The notes: a model not told the origin generated them from the sequence alone. DNA of 64,000 nt from Methyloterricola oryzae (GCF_000934725.1 NZ_JYNS01000009.1:1-64000); one strand, 5' to 3'; positions 29,774 to 39,425 are shown, counted from the first letter of the stretch. Numbers and translations: made by a program.

Positions 29774-30373
29774 TCAAAAATCCCGGCGGCCCTTGAAGGC
29801 GTGAGCCAGGGTGGTCCCGTCAACATACTCCAGTTCGCCGCCGAATGGCACGCCGTAGGCGATGCGGGTGGCGCGCACCCCGTACTGCCTGGCCATTTCG
29901 CTGATGTAATGGGCTGTCGCTTCACCTTCCACGGTCGTGTTAGTCGCCAGGATCAGTTCACTGACCGAACCCGCCCCGAGGCGCTGCTCCAAAAGCTGCA
30001 GGTGGAGTTCGTCGGGACCGATGCCGTCCAGGGGCGAGAGTCGCCCATTGAGAACGAAGAAGCGGCCCTTGAAGCCGGTGGCTTGTTCGATGGCAAATAC
30101 TTCGGAAGGGGATTCCACGACGCAGAGGGTACCCGTATCGCGGCGTGGGTCGCTGCAGACCGGGCAGAGTTCGCCCTCTGTCAGGGTGCGGCACAGGCGA
30201 CAGTGGCCTATGTGTTCCAGCGCATCGAGCAAGGCTTCTGCCAGGGCTTGGGCGCCTTCACGATTGCGCTGCAACAGATGCAAGGTCATGCGCTGCGCAG
30301 ACTTCGGTCCCACCCCGGGCAGGCAGCGGAAGGCCTGTATGAGCCGCTCGATCTTGCCGCCCCCGGCGCGCAT
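29774..30373 (-). CDS. recR: Recombination mediator RecR
   Basis: 199 residues, standard length. Helix-hairpin-helix ([15 protein letters not shown]), a C4 zinc finger (Cys58, 61, 70, 73: CRLC, CPVC) and a Toprim domain. RecR with RecFO loads RecA at gapped DNA. It follows ybaB by three bases. Confidence 0.97.
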   Translation of the reverse strand: MRAGGGKIERLIQAFRCLPGVGPKSAQRMTLHLLQRNREGAQALAEALLDALEHIGHCRLCRTLTEGELCPVCSDPRRDTGTLCVVESPSEVFAIEQATGFKGRFFVLNGRLSPLDGIGPDELHLQLLEQRLGAGSVSELILATNTTVEGEATAHYISEMARQYGVRATRIAYGVPFGGELEYVDGTTLAHAFKGRRDF

Positions 30374-30376
30374 CGC

Positions 30377-30700
30377 TCAAAATGGCAGTTTGAAGCCGGC
30401 CGGCAGCTCGATGCCTCCCGTCAGGCTCGCCATCTTCTCCTGCTTTAGCTTGCCCACCTTACGCACGGCGTCGTTGACGGCGGCAGCCACCAGGTCTTCC
30501 AACATGTCGCGGTCGTCCTTGACCAGACTGTCGTCGATGCTGAGCTTGAGGACCTCGCGCTTGCCATTCATGACGATCTTGACCAAACCACCGCCCGATT
30601 CTCCATGGACCTCGGTGCTGGCAAGCTCTTCCTGAGCCTTGCGGACATTTTCCTGCATTTGCTGGGCCTGCTGCATCAGGCTTGCCAGGGGATTCTTCAT
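30377..30700 (-). CDS. ybaB: YbaB/EbfC nucleoid-associated protein
   Basis: 107 residues, family length, with [19 protein letters not shown] and [20 protein letters not shown]. Dimeric DNA-binding protein. The dnaX-ybaB-recR order is conserved in proteobacteria. Confidence 0.95.
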   Translation of the reverse strand: MKNPLASLMQQAQQMQENVRKAQEELASTEVHGESGGGLVKIVMNGKREVLKLSIDDSLVKDDRDMLEDLVAAAVNDAVRKVGKLKQEKMASLTGGIELPAGFKLPF

Positions 30701-30766
30701 GCGTGTTCTCCGAATGGTGCGGTGAAATAACCCGGAGCGTGCTGCGGTCTTGAGCGCCAGCAGCCG

Positions 30767-32368
30767 CTAGTCCAAGGGTTTGATGGAGCCCGGAAGAACG
30801 CGCGCATCGAAACGCTCCTTCAAGGCGCGAATGTTCTCATCCTGCTCAATTTCCTGCTCGGCCTGTCGCTGGCGTTCTTCGCGCGCACGCTGAATCAGGG
30901 CGGCTGGCGTCTCCTGCTGCGGCGTATCGGCACTGAAGCTGAGTTTCACGGGGCGGCCGAAATGCTGCTGCAGGGCTTTCTCCAGCTTGCTTTCCAACTG
31001 TGCGGTGCGGACGCTGCCAAACTGGGGATCCAAGGCAAGGACGACGCGGCTGTCGTCCACGGTCACCAAGGTGCAGTTTTGCGCCAGTTGCTGAGTCAGG
31101 CCGGAAAGCCCCATGGCTCGGATCATCTGCGGCCAGTCGCCGGAATCTGCGTTGGCCTTGGGCGGCGGCGCGGGCGCTGTGGCGACGCTGGCCGGGAGGG
31201 GCGCCGCAACGGTGCGCGGCTTGGGCTGTTGCGCGAGGACAGGACGCGCCGGCGCCTGCGATTCACCGCCCGGTTCCGTGCCTGCAGTGTCCGGCCGGAA
31301 AGCCAGCATTCGCAACAGCACCATTTCAAAGCCGGCGCGCGGGTCCGGGGCCAGAGGCAGGTCGCGCTGGCCCAGCAAGGCAATCTGGTAATAGAGCTGC
31401 AGGTCATCTGCCGGGATGTGCTCCGCCAGCGCCAGCAGGGCGTCCGCGTCATCGTCGTGGCGCACAGCCTCCGGGACCCACTGCGCCAGCGCCGCATGGT
31501 GCAGGATGATCAGCATCTGCTGCAGGGCGTCGCTGAAGCTGGATGCATGGGCCGCCATGTCGGCGGAGATCTCCAGCAGCTTCGCCGCGTTGCTTTCGGC
31601 CAGCGCCCACAGCAGATCAAACAGGGGGGTACGCGCCACCGTGCCCAGCATCGCGCTGACCGGTTCCTCGGCTAAGCTGCCGCCACCGTGGGCGATGGCC
31701 TGATCGAGCAGGCTTAGGCCGTCGCGCATGCTGCCGTCGGCGGCACGGGCCAAGCTGCGCAGGGCGTTCGAATCGAAGGCAATCGACTCCTCGCGCAGTA
31801 TTCGTTCCATCTGGCCACGAATTTGCTCGGCGCTCAGGCGCTTCAGGTTGAACTGCAGGCAGCGCGACAGGACGGTGACCGGGATCTTCTGCGGATCCGT
31901 GGTCGCCAGCAGGAACTTGACGTGCGGCGGGGGTTCTTCCAGGGTCTTGAGCAAGGCGTTGAAGCTGTGGCCGGACAGCATGTGCACTTCGTCTATCAGA
32001 TAGACCTTGAAGCGCCCCTGGCTGGGAGCATACTGCACGTTTTCAAGCAACTCGCGGGTGTCCTCGACCTTGGTGCGTGAGGCGGCATCGACCTCGATCA
32101 GGTCTACGAAGCGGCCTTCGTCCACTTCGCGGCAAATCAGGCATTGCCCACAGGGATCGGCGCCCGAGCGGGCGTCACAATTCATGGCCTTGGCCAGGAT
32201 GCGGGCCAAGGTGGTTTTGCCCACGCCGCGCGTGCCGGTGAAAAGGTAGGCGTGGTGGGTGCGGTCGAACTCCAGTGCGTGGGTCAGAGCCTTGACCACG
32301 TGCTCCTGGCCAACGACTTCCTTGAAGTTGCGCGGACGCCATTTGCGGGCAAGCGCCTGATAGGCCAT
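30767..32368 (-). CDS. dnaX: DNA polymerase III tau/gamma subunit
   Basis: 533 residues. Clamp-loader ATPase with Walker A GTRGVGKT (45-52), a zinc module (CDARSGADPCGQCLICREV), DEVHMLS and the arginine-finger region. A Pro/Ala-rich linker (about 355-400) precedes a tau-like C-terminal domain, so this is the long form although shorter than E. coli tau (643). I saw no obvious slippery heptamer that would yield a separate gamma. Confidence 0.96.
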   Translation of the reverse strand: MAYQALARKWRPRNFKEVVGQEHVVKALTHALEFDRTHHAYLFTGTRGVGKTTLARILAKAMNCDARSGADPCGQCLICREVDEGRFVDLIEVDAASRTKVEDTRELLENVQYAPSQGRFKVYLIDEVHMLSGHSFNALLKTLEEPPPHVKFLLATTDPQKIPVTVLSRCLQFNLKRLSAEQIRGQMERILREESIAFDSNALRSLARAADGSMRDGLSLLDQAIAHGGGSLAEEPVSAMLGTVARTPLFDLLWALAESNAAKLLEISADMAAHASSFSDALQQMLIILHHAALAQWVPEAVRHDDDADALLALAEHIPADDLQLYYQIALLGQRDLPLAPDPRAGFEMVLLRMLAFRPDTAGTEPGGESQAPARPVLAQQPKPRTVAAPLPASVATAPAPPPKANADSGDWPQMIRAMGLSGLTQQLAQNCTLVTVDDSRVVLALDPQFGSVRTAQLESKLEKALQQHFGRPVKLSFSADTPQQETPAALIQRAREERQRQAEQEIEQDENIRALKERFDARVLPGSIKPLD

Positions 32369-32404
32369 GACTTGCGTCTACTGGAATCGGGGAAGAGATG
32401 GGGT

Positions 32405-32516
32405 GGCAAGCCAGGAAAGCCGCACCCCGGCACACGAATCCGCTACTACCGTTGCTCCCTTCCGGGCCTGGCGGGGTTCGCAGCGTATCATTGCGAGGGG
32501 ACCAACATGGCTCGCC
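32405..32516 (-). ncRNA. ffs: Signal recognition particle 4.5S RNA
   Basis: On the minus strand the apical SRP hairpin is clear: GCCAGG, CCCGGAAGGGAGCA tetraloop region and the asymmetric loop, followed by GTGTGCCGGGG. The ends GGCGAGCC (near 32516) and GGCTTGCC (near 32405) pair to close the hairpin, giving about 112 nt, close to the 114 nt of E. coli. The RNA binds Ffh and targets membrane proteins. It lies 36 bases upstream of dnaX on the same strand. Confidence 0.93.
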
Positions 32517-32641
32517 ATAGAAATCTTACGTTTCTGCCTGATCCCGAGGGCCGGGCTAACGAAAGAGCGCGCATTATGCGGCAAGCGGTCCTGGATTACA
32601 AGCCGGCGTGAGGCAGTTTTCGCTCCCGCGCGTGCGAGCCA

Positions 32642-33640
32642 TTACCTGGCCGCCTTACGGCGCAGCCGGATGGAGGACCACAGGGACATCAGGATCAGGC
32701 TCATGCCGATCAGACCGGTCGCCCACTCGGGGACGTGCGCGAAGGTATCGGCGAGCATCAGCAGGGCCAGTGCGCCAATGGCGTAATGAGCTCCGTGCTC
32801 GAGGAACAGGTACTCCTCCAGCATGTTCCGCTGCACCAGGAACAGAGTGAGGCTGCGCACGAACATGGCGCCAATAGTCAGCCCCAGCAGGATGACGACC
32901 ACATCCTTGGTGATGGCGAAAGCGCCTATCACGCCATCGAAGGAGAAGGACAGGTCCAGCAGTTCCAGATACAGGAAAGAGACGAACCCCGCCTTGTGGA
33001 CTGTATCGCTCGCTGGCCCGACGTGTTCGAAGAGGGTCGATACGCTCTTGATTACGACAAACAGGATGACGCCCGCCAGGCCCGCGATCATGGCCGGCAG
33101 GCGCTCGGATTCAGGCAGGAAATGCTGGATGCCTAGGAGCGCGAGCAGCGCCAGTACCACTTCGATGGATTCCAGCTTGCCCATGCTCGCCAGGCGCCGC
33201 TCCAGCCAGGACACCCAGTGCAGCGACTTGTTTTCCTGGAAGAAGAAAGCCAGGAAGACCAGGAGCAGGTACATCGCGCCGAATAGAGTGATCTCCGCGT
33301 GGGCTTCGCTCAGGTGGCGGGCATACTCATCCGGCTGTTTAAGGGCCATGACCACCACGCTGACCAGTTCATGCCCGGTGACCCAGGCCACGATCAGCAC
33401 GGGTAGCAGAAAACGTACGCCGAACACCGCGATCAGCATGCCCCAGGTGAGGAATCGGCGTTGCCAGTGCGGGCTCATGTCACGAAGCACCGTAGCGTTG
33501 ACCACGGCGTTGTCGAACGAGAGGCTCACCTCCATGATTCCCAGGAAGGTGGCCGTTAGCAGGGCGGCCGCTCCGCCCCAATAGTAGGCTGCCGACAAGC
33601 CGAGGGCGGTGACGATCAGTGAAGACAGGAAATGACGCAT
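32642..33640 (-). CDS. DUF475/TerC-like integral membrane protein
   Basis: 332 residues with about eight to nine hydrophobic segments. Two internal copies of an acidic TerC-type motif, MEVSLSFDNAVVNATVL and LDLSFSFDGVIGAFAIT, are in membrane helices, a pattern seen in DUF475 and TerC proteins linked to metal (possibly manganese) export or tellurite resistance. The substrate is not known from sequence. Single gene between mfd and ffs. Confidence 0.82.
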   Translation of the reverse strand: MRHFLSSLIVTALGLSAAYYWGGAAALLTATFLGIMEVSLSFDNAVVNATVLRDMSPHWQRRFLTWGMLIAVFGVRFLLPVLIVAWVTGHELVSVVVMALKQPDEYARHLSEAHAEITLFGAMYLLLVFLAFFFQENKSLHWVSWLERRLASMGKLESIEVVLALLALLGIQHFLPESERLPAMIAGLAGVILFVVIKSVSTLFEHVGPASDTVHKAGFVSFLYLELLDLSFSFDGVIGAFAITKDVVVILLGLTIGAMFVRSLTLFLVQRNMLEEYLFLEHGAHYAIGALALLMLADTFAHVPEWATGLIGMSLILMSLWSSIRLRRKAAR

Positions 33641-33678
33641 CGAGACTCCATGGGATTACGTCGCGGGCGAGGCACCGG

Positions 33679-33698
33679 GCGTCCGCGTGTGCGGACGC
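33679..33698. repeat. Strong hairpin between mfd and the DUF475 gene
   Basis: GCGTCCGC (33679-33686) and GCGGACGC (33691-33698) form a perfect 8-bp stem with a GTGT loop, between the mfd stop and the next minus-strand start. No U-tract; possibly a processing or attenuation signal. Confidence 0.45.
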
Positions 33699-33716
33699 TC
33701 CGGCGGGCGGGCAGTT

Positions 33717-36700
33717 TTAACCGGCGGGTTTCAGTGTAGTCAACAAGTCCTCGATAAAACTGATTTTACTCTCGGGCGTATCGAAATCGCGCGTAAACCG
33801 AATTTTGTCGGGTCCATCCATGCGGAACACCTGCGGCTGGGTCTGGATCAGCATGATGACCTGGACCGGGTCGATGTTGGGCTTAGGCTTGAACAGGATG
33901 CGGCCCCCGGTCTGGGTTGCCTCGATCTTGCGCACACTGAGAGGGTCCGCCTTGAGCTTCATGGTGGTTACGGCAAACAGATTTTTGGTCGCGGGCGGTA
34001 GCAGTCCGAAACGGTCGATCATTTCCACCTGCAAGGCCCTGAGCTCCTCATCGTCACGGGCGCTGGAGATGCGCTTGTACAGCACCAGCCGGGCATGTAC
34101 GTCGGGCAGATAGTCGTCCGGGATCAAGGCCGGGAATTGCAGGTCGATCTCGGGGCCGGTTTCCAGCGGGGCCTCGAGTTCCGGTTGCTGGCCGGAACGC
34201 AGGGCGTGCACCGCCCTTTCCAGCAACTCCGTGTAGAGACTGAAGCCGATCTCCTGGATCTGGCCGCTCTGATCCTCGCCGAGCAGCTCCCCGGCGCCGC
34301 GTATCTCCATGTCATGGGTGGAGATCATGAACCCGGCGCCCAATTCGCCCGAGGCTTCGATGGCTTCCAGTCGCTTGGCGGCATCGGCGGTTATGAGGGA
34401 CTTGGGCGGCACCAGCAGGTAGGCGTAGGCGCGATGATGCGAGCGGCCGACCCGGCCCCGTAACTGATGCAATTGCGCCAATCCCAACTGGTCGGCGCGG
34501 TTAATGAGGATGGTGTTGGCGCTGGGAATGTCGATGCCGCTTTCGATGATGGTGGTGGAAAGCAGCACGTTGAAACGCTGGTGATAGAAGTCCAACATGA
34601 TGCGCTCCAGCTCCCGTTCCGGCATCTGGCCATGGGCGATCTGTATGCGGGCGGCGGGCACCAGTCGCTCCAGGTCCCGCGCGGTTTTTTCCATGGTTTC
34701 GATCTTATTGTGCAGGAAATACACCTGCCCGCCGCGCTTGATTTCGCGGAGGATGGCTTCCTGAACCAGGGTGTCGCTCCATTCGCTGACAAAGGTCTGG
34801 ATGGCGTGGCGGTTCGGCGGTGGCGTGGCAATGATGGATATGTCGCGCAGGCCTCCCAAGGCCATGTTCAGGGTACGGGGAATGGGTGTGGCGGTCAGGG
34901 TGAGGAAATCCAACTCGCTGCGCAGTTTCTTGAAGTGCTCCTTCTGTGCCACGCCAAAGCGATGTTCCTCGTCGATGATGGCCAGGCCCAGGTTCTTGAA
35001 GCGGATATCCTTCTGCAGCAGCTTGTGAGTGCCGATGAGGATATCGATCTTGCCTTCCGCCAGCGCCTGCGCGAACTCATCCTGCTGTTTCTTGCCGACG
35101 AAGCGCGACACGGTTTCGATACGCACCGGCCAGTCGGCGAAGCGATCGCGGAAGTTCTGGAAATGCTGTTGGGCTAGCAGGGTGGTCGGCACCAATACGG
35201 CAACCTGGCGGCCGTTCTGAGCGGCAATGAAGGCCGCGCGCATGGCTACTTCAGTCTTGCCAAAGCCGACGTCCCCGCAAACCACCCGGTCCATGGGGCG
35301 TGCCGCAGACATGTCATTTATGACATCGAGGATGGCATTTTCCTGATCCGGCGTCTCCTCGAACGGGAATGCAGCCGCGAATGCCTGATAGTCCTCGTTC
35401 AGCGTCTGATAGGCGTGTCCCGGTTTGGCCTCACGTTTGGCATAGATATCCAGCAGTTCGGCTGCCACGTCCCTTGCCCGCTCCATGGCGCGGCGCCTGA
35501 GCTTCTGCCATTGCTCGCCGCCCAACTTGTGCAGCGGAGCGTCGCTGTCGCCGGCTCCACTGTAGCGGCTGATCACATGCAGAGAGGACACCGGCACATA
35601 CAGTTTGTCTTTGCCGGCGTATTCAATGGTGAGAAATTCCGCGTCGATGCCTCCGACAGTGAGCCGCTGCAGACCGAGGTAGCGGCCGACGCCGTGCTCT
35701 TGGTGCACCACCGGAGCGCCGATCTCCAATTCCTCCAGATTGCGCATCAGCGATCCGAAGTCCCTGTGCGCGGCCCGGCGGCGTCGGCGCTGCTGGACCT
35801 TGTCGCCTGACAACTGGGTCTCGGTGATGATGGCCAGCTGCGACGGTTGCTGTATCCAGATACCTTGATCCAGCGGCGCTACCAGTAGGCACAGTTCCTT
35901 TTCCGCGCGCAGGAAGTCCGGCCAGGATTCGATCAGGCGAGGACGAATTTTGTATTTGCCCAGTGTTTCCAGCAGTGCTTCGCGGTGACCGGCCGTTTCA
36001 GCCACGAATAGAACTTTGCCGTCGAAACTCTCCAGAAATCTGAGTAACTCCGCCGCCGGCTGTTTCTGCTTGGGCTCCAAGGCCAAATTTGGCAAAGGCT
36101 GGCAGTTAGCCATAGGCTTCGCGCTTGGCTCGGACTCCGGGGGAATATCCACTTGCCGGTGGGACTTCAGACGGGCATCCATTTCGTCTGGGCTCAAGTA
36201 GAGCATGTCCACGGGCAGGGCCGGTCGGTCGATATTGCCTTTGCGCAGGCGCTGCCGGTCGCAGGTTTCGGCGAAGAAAGCGTCCGCCGCGGCGCCGATG
36301 TTGCCATGCCGAACGATCGTGGTTTGTTGCGGCAGGTAGTCGAAAAGGGTATCGGTATGCTCCACGAACAGCGGCAGATAGTATTCGATACCGCCAGGGG
36401 AAAGCCCCTTGCTGACATCCTGATAAAGCGGGTTGTTTAGCGGTATGTCGGGAAACTGAGTTCGATAGGCGCGCCGGAACAACTTGACGGCTTCATCGTC
36501 CAATGGGAATTCACGGGTTGGAAAGAGGCTGATCTCATCAACCTTGCCCTCCGATCGTTGGGTTTCGGGCGAGAAAACGCGTATGGATTCCACTTCCTCG
36601 TCGAACAGTTCGATGCGGTAAGGAATACCGCTGGCCATGGGAAAAATATCGACGATCGAACCGCGAATGGCGAACTCGCCATGTTGCAGAACCTGGGAAA

Positions 36701-37190
36701 CGCATTGATAGCCCACGCCCTCCAGGCGCAGGCGAGTTTCATCGATGCTCAGTCGACCACCTTTGCGCAGATTGAATGAATTGGCAACGATATGGGTGCG
36801 TGGCGCCAGTTTCTGCATGAGTGTGGCGGCGGTTACGACCAAGACTCCACGTTGTACCTCGGGTAATTGCACCAAGGTCCTAATGCGCTGCGACACGATT
36901 TCCGGCAGAGGCGAAAAGACGTCGTAGGGCAAGGTTTCCCAATCCGGGAAATGCATGACAGGCCAGTTGTCATCCAGAAAGAAGCGCAACTCCCGTTCCA
37001 GTCTTAGGGTCGTCTGCATATCGGCCGTGACAACCAGGTAAAATCCAGCGGAAGAACGTATGGCTTGGGCAAGGCAAAGGGAATCGCCACAGCCCGGAAG
37101 TCCTCCCCAATTGACTATGTCCCGCGGATGTTGTGGTAACTGCGGGTTTAGTGGTGAAAAGTCGCCGGTTTTTTGGATTGCGCCGTTCAT
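33717..37190 (-). CDS. mfd: Transcription-repair coupling factor
   Basis: 1157 residues, normal length. UvrB-homology region at the N-terminus, RNA-polymerase interaction domain (about 490-560, VVHQEHGVGRYLGL), then the RecG-like translocase with Walker A GDVGFGKTEVAMRAAF, DEEHRFGV and LTATPIPRTLNMAL, and the C-terminal regulatory domain. Mfd removes stalled RNA polymerase and recruits UvrA. Confidence 0.97.
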   Translation of the reverse strand: MNGAIQKTGDFSPLNPQLPQHPRDIVNWGGLPGCGDSLCLAQAIRSSAGFYLVVTADMQTTLRLERELRFFLDDNWPVMHFPDWETLPYDVFSPLPEIVSQRIRTLVQLPEVQRGVLVVTAATLMQKLAPRTHIVANSFNLRKGGRLSIDETRLRLEGVGYQCVSQVLQHGEFAIRGSIVDIFPMASGIPYRIELFDEEVESIRVFSPETQRSEGKVDEISLFPTREFPLDDEAVKLFRRAYRTQFPDIPLNNPLYQDVSKGLSPGGIEYYLPLFVEHTDTLFDYLPQQTTIVRHGNIGAAADAFFAETCDRQRLRKGNIDRPALPVDMLYLSPDEMDARLKSHRQVDIPPESEPSAKPMANCQPLPNLALEPKQKQPAAELLRFLESFDGKVLFVAETAGHREALLETLGKYKIRPRLIESWPDFLRAEKELCLLVAPLDQGIWIQQPSQLAIITETQLSGDKVQQRRRRRAAHRDFGSLMRNLEELEIGAPVVHQEHGVGRYLGLQRLTVGGIDAEFLTIEYAGKDKLYVPVSSLHVISRYSGAGDSDAPLHKLGGEQWQKLRRRAMERARDVAAELLDIYAKREAKPGHAYQTLNEDYQAFAAAFPFEETPDQENAILDVINDMSAARPMDRVVCGDVGFGKTEVAMRAAFIAAQNGRQVAVLVPTTLLAQQHFQNFRDRFADWPVRIETVSRFVGKKQQDEFAQALAEGKIDILIGTHKLLQKDIRFKNLGLAIIDEEHRFGVAQKEHFKKLRSELDFLTLTATPIPRTLNMALGGLRDISIIATPPPNRHAIQTFVSEWSDTLVQEAILREIKRGGQVYFLHNKIETMEKTARDLERLVPAARIQIAHGQMPERELERIMLDFYHQRFNVLLSTTIIESGIDIPSANTILINRADQLGLAQLHQLRGRVGRSHHRAYAYLLVPPKSLITADAAKRLEAIEASGELGAGFMISTHDMEIRGAGELLGEDQSGQIQEIGFSLYTELLERAVHALRSGQQPELEAPLETGPEIDLQFPALIPDDYLPDVHARLVLYKRISSARDDEELRALQVEMIDRFGLLPPATKNLFAVTTMKLKADPLSVRKIEATQTGGRILFKPKPNIDPVQVIMLIQTQPQVFRMDGPDKIRFTRDFDTPESKISFIEDLLTTLKPAG

Positions 37191-37284
37191 ATGAGCTAGA
37201 GGGTCATTGCGTAAGGTAGGCGGGGTGCTCGCTTGTCGATTGCAGGTGACAAACTAGAAAGAACTTCGTCTTGACTAAAGTTGA

Positions 37285-37312
37285 TTGACTCTGTCAAGTA
37301 CTGGAATATAAA
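37285..37312 (+). promoter_or_regulatory. Likely promoter of the H-NS-like gene
   Basis: TTGACT (37285-37290), 16-base spacer, TATAAA (37307-37312), in an AT-rich stretch unlike the rest of the window. Such AT-rich tracts are also typical H-NS targets, so autoregulation is possible. Confidence 0.5.
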
Positions 37313-37448
37313 GCGTGAAATCTGGAGAATAAATTCCTGTTTGCTTCGGATGGTTTTGGCTGCATTCTATTTGTATGATCTGGTAAATGCCATTAGAATA
37401 AAGCTTGGGCGTATTCATGAACAACAACCTAGATAGAGAGACCTAATT

Positions 37449-37769
37449 ATGAAGAAAAACGAGTTGACTGAGCTTTCTGAATTGGAGCTAGCAGCAATGA
37501 TCGAGGATGCTCAGAAAGTTCTGAAAAACAAGCAGGAAGGCAAGCGCAAGGAAGTCTTGGCGCAGATCAAGGAGTTAGCGGCTTCCATAAATGTTTCTGT
37601 CGAAATTACCGAGAATGTCAAGGCTACGGGCAGAAAAGGTGGTACGGTTCCGGTAAAGTATCGCAATCCGGACAATCCGTCCGATAAGTGGACCGGTCGA
37701 GGCATGAAGCCGCGGTGGTTGCGTGAGTTGATGGATCAGGGGCGTAGCCTCGAAGAGTTTGAAGTCTAA
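37449..37769 (+). CDS. H-NS family nucleoid-structuring protein
   Basis: 106 residues. N-terminal helices (about 5-55, heptad-like) for oligomerisation and the C-terminal DNA-binding module KYRNPDNPSDKWTGRGMKPRWL of H-NS-like proteins, whose AT-hook-like core here reads TGRGMKP. It would bind AT-rich DNA and silence transcription. Divergent from mfd, with GAGAG before the ATG. Confidence 0.92.
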   Translation: MKKNELTELSELELAAMIEDAQKVLKNKQEGKRKEVLAQIKELAASINVSVEITENVKATGRKGGTVPVKYRNPDNPSDKWTGRGMKPRWLRELMDQGRSLEEFEV

Positions 37770-38139
37770 CGTTCGTAAAAAGTAGTGGTCAGGGGCTAAT
37801 TGTGCCCGACTTCACTTTGCCGCTTAAATTCTGGTGTTCCAGCGGTCTGGTTAGGTGTTGATGCTATTCTAACCTTGGTCCGGAGCGGAATGCTGCCGCC
37901 TGCGATGCTCTTACGCGCGGGCGGTGGTTTAAGATTGGTCGGGCCTCAGGGCTGCCGTGGCGAGTATTCACCGTCTCAGGCAGGACTATTCTAGTTACGA
38001 ACCGCGTATTTTTACGCATTTCGTAGTCAACGTGACGCATCGTAATGCAGGAAATCTTTCGGTTCGATGCGGTCGCGTCTTTGGCTTTTTTCTCGTTTCT
38101 TAATGGTGTTTTTCATATCAGGTTCTATGTGGGGTTATC
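37770..38139. other. AT-richer intergenic region with a hairpin
   Basis: No convincing gene; a 64-codon frame at 37800 lacks support. The main structure is the stem-loop at 37996-38025. A weak GGGC/GCCC hairpin lies near 37793-37807, just after the H-NS-like gene. Confidence 0.45.
37996..38025 (+). repeat. Two-tier stem-loop upstream of the 59-residue gene
   Basis: Outer stem TACGA/TCGTA (37996-38000, 38021-38025) and inner stem GCGTA/TACGC (38004-38008, 38013-38017) with a TTTT loop, separated by a symmetric 3x3 internal loop. It lies about 115 bases before ATG 38140. Confidence 0.45.
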
Positions 38140-38319
38140 ATGAGTAAAAAAACGCGCAAATCGTCTAGCAGATGCCGGGTCAGGAACATTGTTGCCAAGC
38201 ATGCCCATATCCATAAGGGGGTTGTATTTAGGGATCGCACGGTTTACCGGCGGCGCGAAAAACACCAGGTCTCGGATTCTTTTCCGATGCTCATGCCGAA
38301 TCTGGCGTGGGCATGGTAA
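38140..38319 (+). CDS. Small basic protein of 59 residues
   Basis: The frame reads MSKKTRKSSSRCRVRNIVAK, then HAHIHKGVVFRDRTVYRRRE, then KHQVSDSFPMLMPNLAWAW. It is strongly basic with a central RNIVAKHAxxxxxxxxFRDRTVYRRREKH block, similar to very short conserved proteobacterial proteins of unknown function. GGGG lies five bases before the ATG. Base use differs little from neighbours. It could bind nucleic acid or the ribosome; this is a guess from charge only. Confidence 0.6.
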   Translation: MSKKTRKSSSRCRVRNIVAKHAHIHKGVVFRDRTVYRRREKHQVSDSFPMLMPNLAWAW

Positions 38320-38349
38320 AAGAAATCCGGCATTCGCGAGCTTTTGGTG

Positions 38350-38691
38350 ATGGCGTTAAGCCGGGGCAATCTATTTGATGCATTGCCCTCGCTGGATGCA
38401 CCGGGTGAATGTATTGAAATATTGTGGCGCACATCGACCATCACGCTGGAGCGCATCGTCTCGTTATCGTGCGCGACCCCGGTCGGTGAGTGGTACGACC
38501 AGGCTTGGGATGAGTGGGTCCTGCTCGTGCAGGGGGCGGCGAAGTTGCGTCTGGAGGGCGAGACGACGTTGCTCGAACTTCGGGCAGGCGACTATGTTCT
38601 GCTGCCCGCCCATCGGCGGCATCGGGTCGAATGGACCGACCCCGAGGGGCCGGTTATATGGCTGGCGCTGTATCACGCCCCCGGATCTTGA
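38350..38691 (+). CDS. Cupin domain protein
   Basis: 113 residues forming one cupin barrel: GEWYDQAWDEWVLLVQGAAKLRLEG (motif 1, with an Asp/Glu-rich site instead of the usual HxH) and LRAGDYVLLPAHRRHRVEW (motif 2, with His). Possible metal-binding isomerase or dioxygenase-like protein; substrate unknown. Start is ATG 38350, with TTG and GTG codons directly upstream as alternatives. Its 3' end overlaps the convergent aldolase gene by 19 bases. Confidence 0.8.
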   Translation: MALSRGNLFDALPSLDAPGECIEILWRTSTITLERIVSLSCATPVGEWYDQAWDEWVLLVQGAAKLRLEGETTLLELRAGDYVLLPAHRRHRVEWTDPEGPVIWLALYHAPGS

Positions 38692-39308
38692 GTCAGCGCG
38701 TCCCCCAAGCAGTGGAGCAGTCTGCATGCAGCGGCCTCGGTGCTCCCGCCGTAGGCGATGATCCCGTCCTGATGCCCGAGCATGGCAAAAGTTCCGGCGG
38801 CTTGACTGCCCGCGAGGAGTCCCGCCTCGTGTGCCAGCGCCAAGGTGCCGTAAGCAGCACGGGCCGAGGTGGCCGGCAGTGCCCGAGCTTTGAAGTGACG
38901 CCAGATTTGCGGCGAATGAACGTGGATAACGCACTGGCAGCTTGGATTTGCCTGATAAACGGCTGCGTGTGTCAGCGCTTCTGAAGACGGGGCAAGCGGG
39001 CCTCGGTAACTGACCGCATTGCGGTTTATGTCAAAGTCCTCGATCACGCAAAAATCGACCGGTGCCAGGTGAGGCTTGCCCCCCGTCTGCGTCCCGCTGA
39101 TTGCGAAGCTGTTGCCGGTAAGCCGCCGGCTGATGTTGCCGTAGGCAAGGCCCCCGTAGCGGCCCGCTGTCTGTCCTGTCAATTCCAGTCGGAACAGGAC
39201 CGCGCGCCAGACGAGGGTTTCTCTAAGGATGTCCGCATCGGGACCGGGCCCCTCAATTCGTGCCAGATCAAATTTGATTATCCCTTCGGTCTCGGTGGCG
39301 GCGCTCAT
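38673..39308 (-). CDS. Class II aldolase/adducin family protein
   Basis: 211 residues. Zinc-binding histidines in CVIHVHSPQIW and the later LGHQDGIIAYGGS, with the glycine-rich start GGLAYGNISRRL, place it in the class II aldolase/adducin family (aldolases, epimerases and the dehydratase MtnB). Substrate cannot be assigned; it is distinct from the mtnB gene elsewhere in this window. ATG 39308 is used because residues upstream read through the tRNA and intergenic region. Confidence 0.82.
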   Translation of the reverse strand: MSAATETEGIIKFDLARIEGPGPDADILRETLVWRAVLFRLELTGQTAGRYGGLAYGNISRRLTGNSFAISGTQTGGKPHLAPVDFCVIEDFDINRNAVSYRGPLAPSSEALTHAAVYQANPSCQCVIHVHSPQIWRHFKARALPATSARAAYGTLALAHEAGLLAGSQAAGTFAMLGHQDGIIAYGGSTEAAACRLLHCLGDALTQDPGA

Positions 39309-39425
39309 GGTGGATGGACTTGCGCTTCGTCTGTGGCGGCGGATTGAAATAGGTTCGCTGGCGGTGGTCAAAGGGTACGGGTGTCGCGTCGTGAAAAACC
39401 GGCCACGTCTCAATATAATGGAGAC

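Noticed and set aside
30767-32368. Programmed frameshift site in dnaX for a separate gamma subunit
   Set aside because: I saw no A-rich slippery heptamer with a following stem-loop in the coding strand.
37800-37994. 64-codon frame after the H-NS-like gene
   Set aside because: Gly/Leu/Ala-rich chance frame without a ribosome site.
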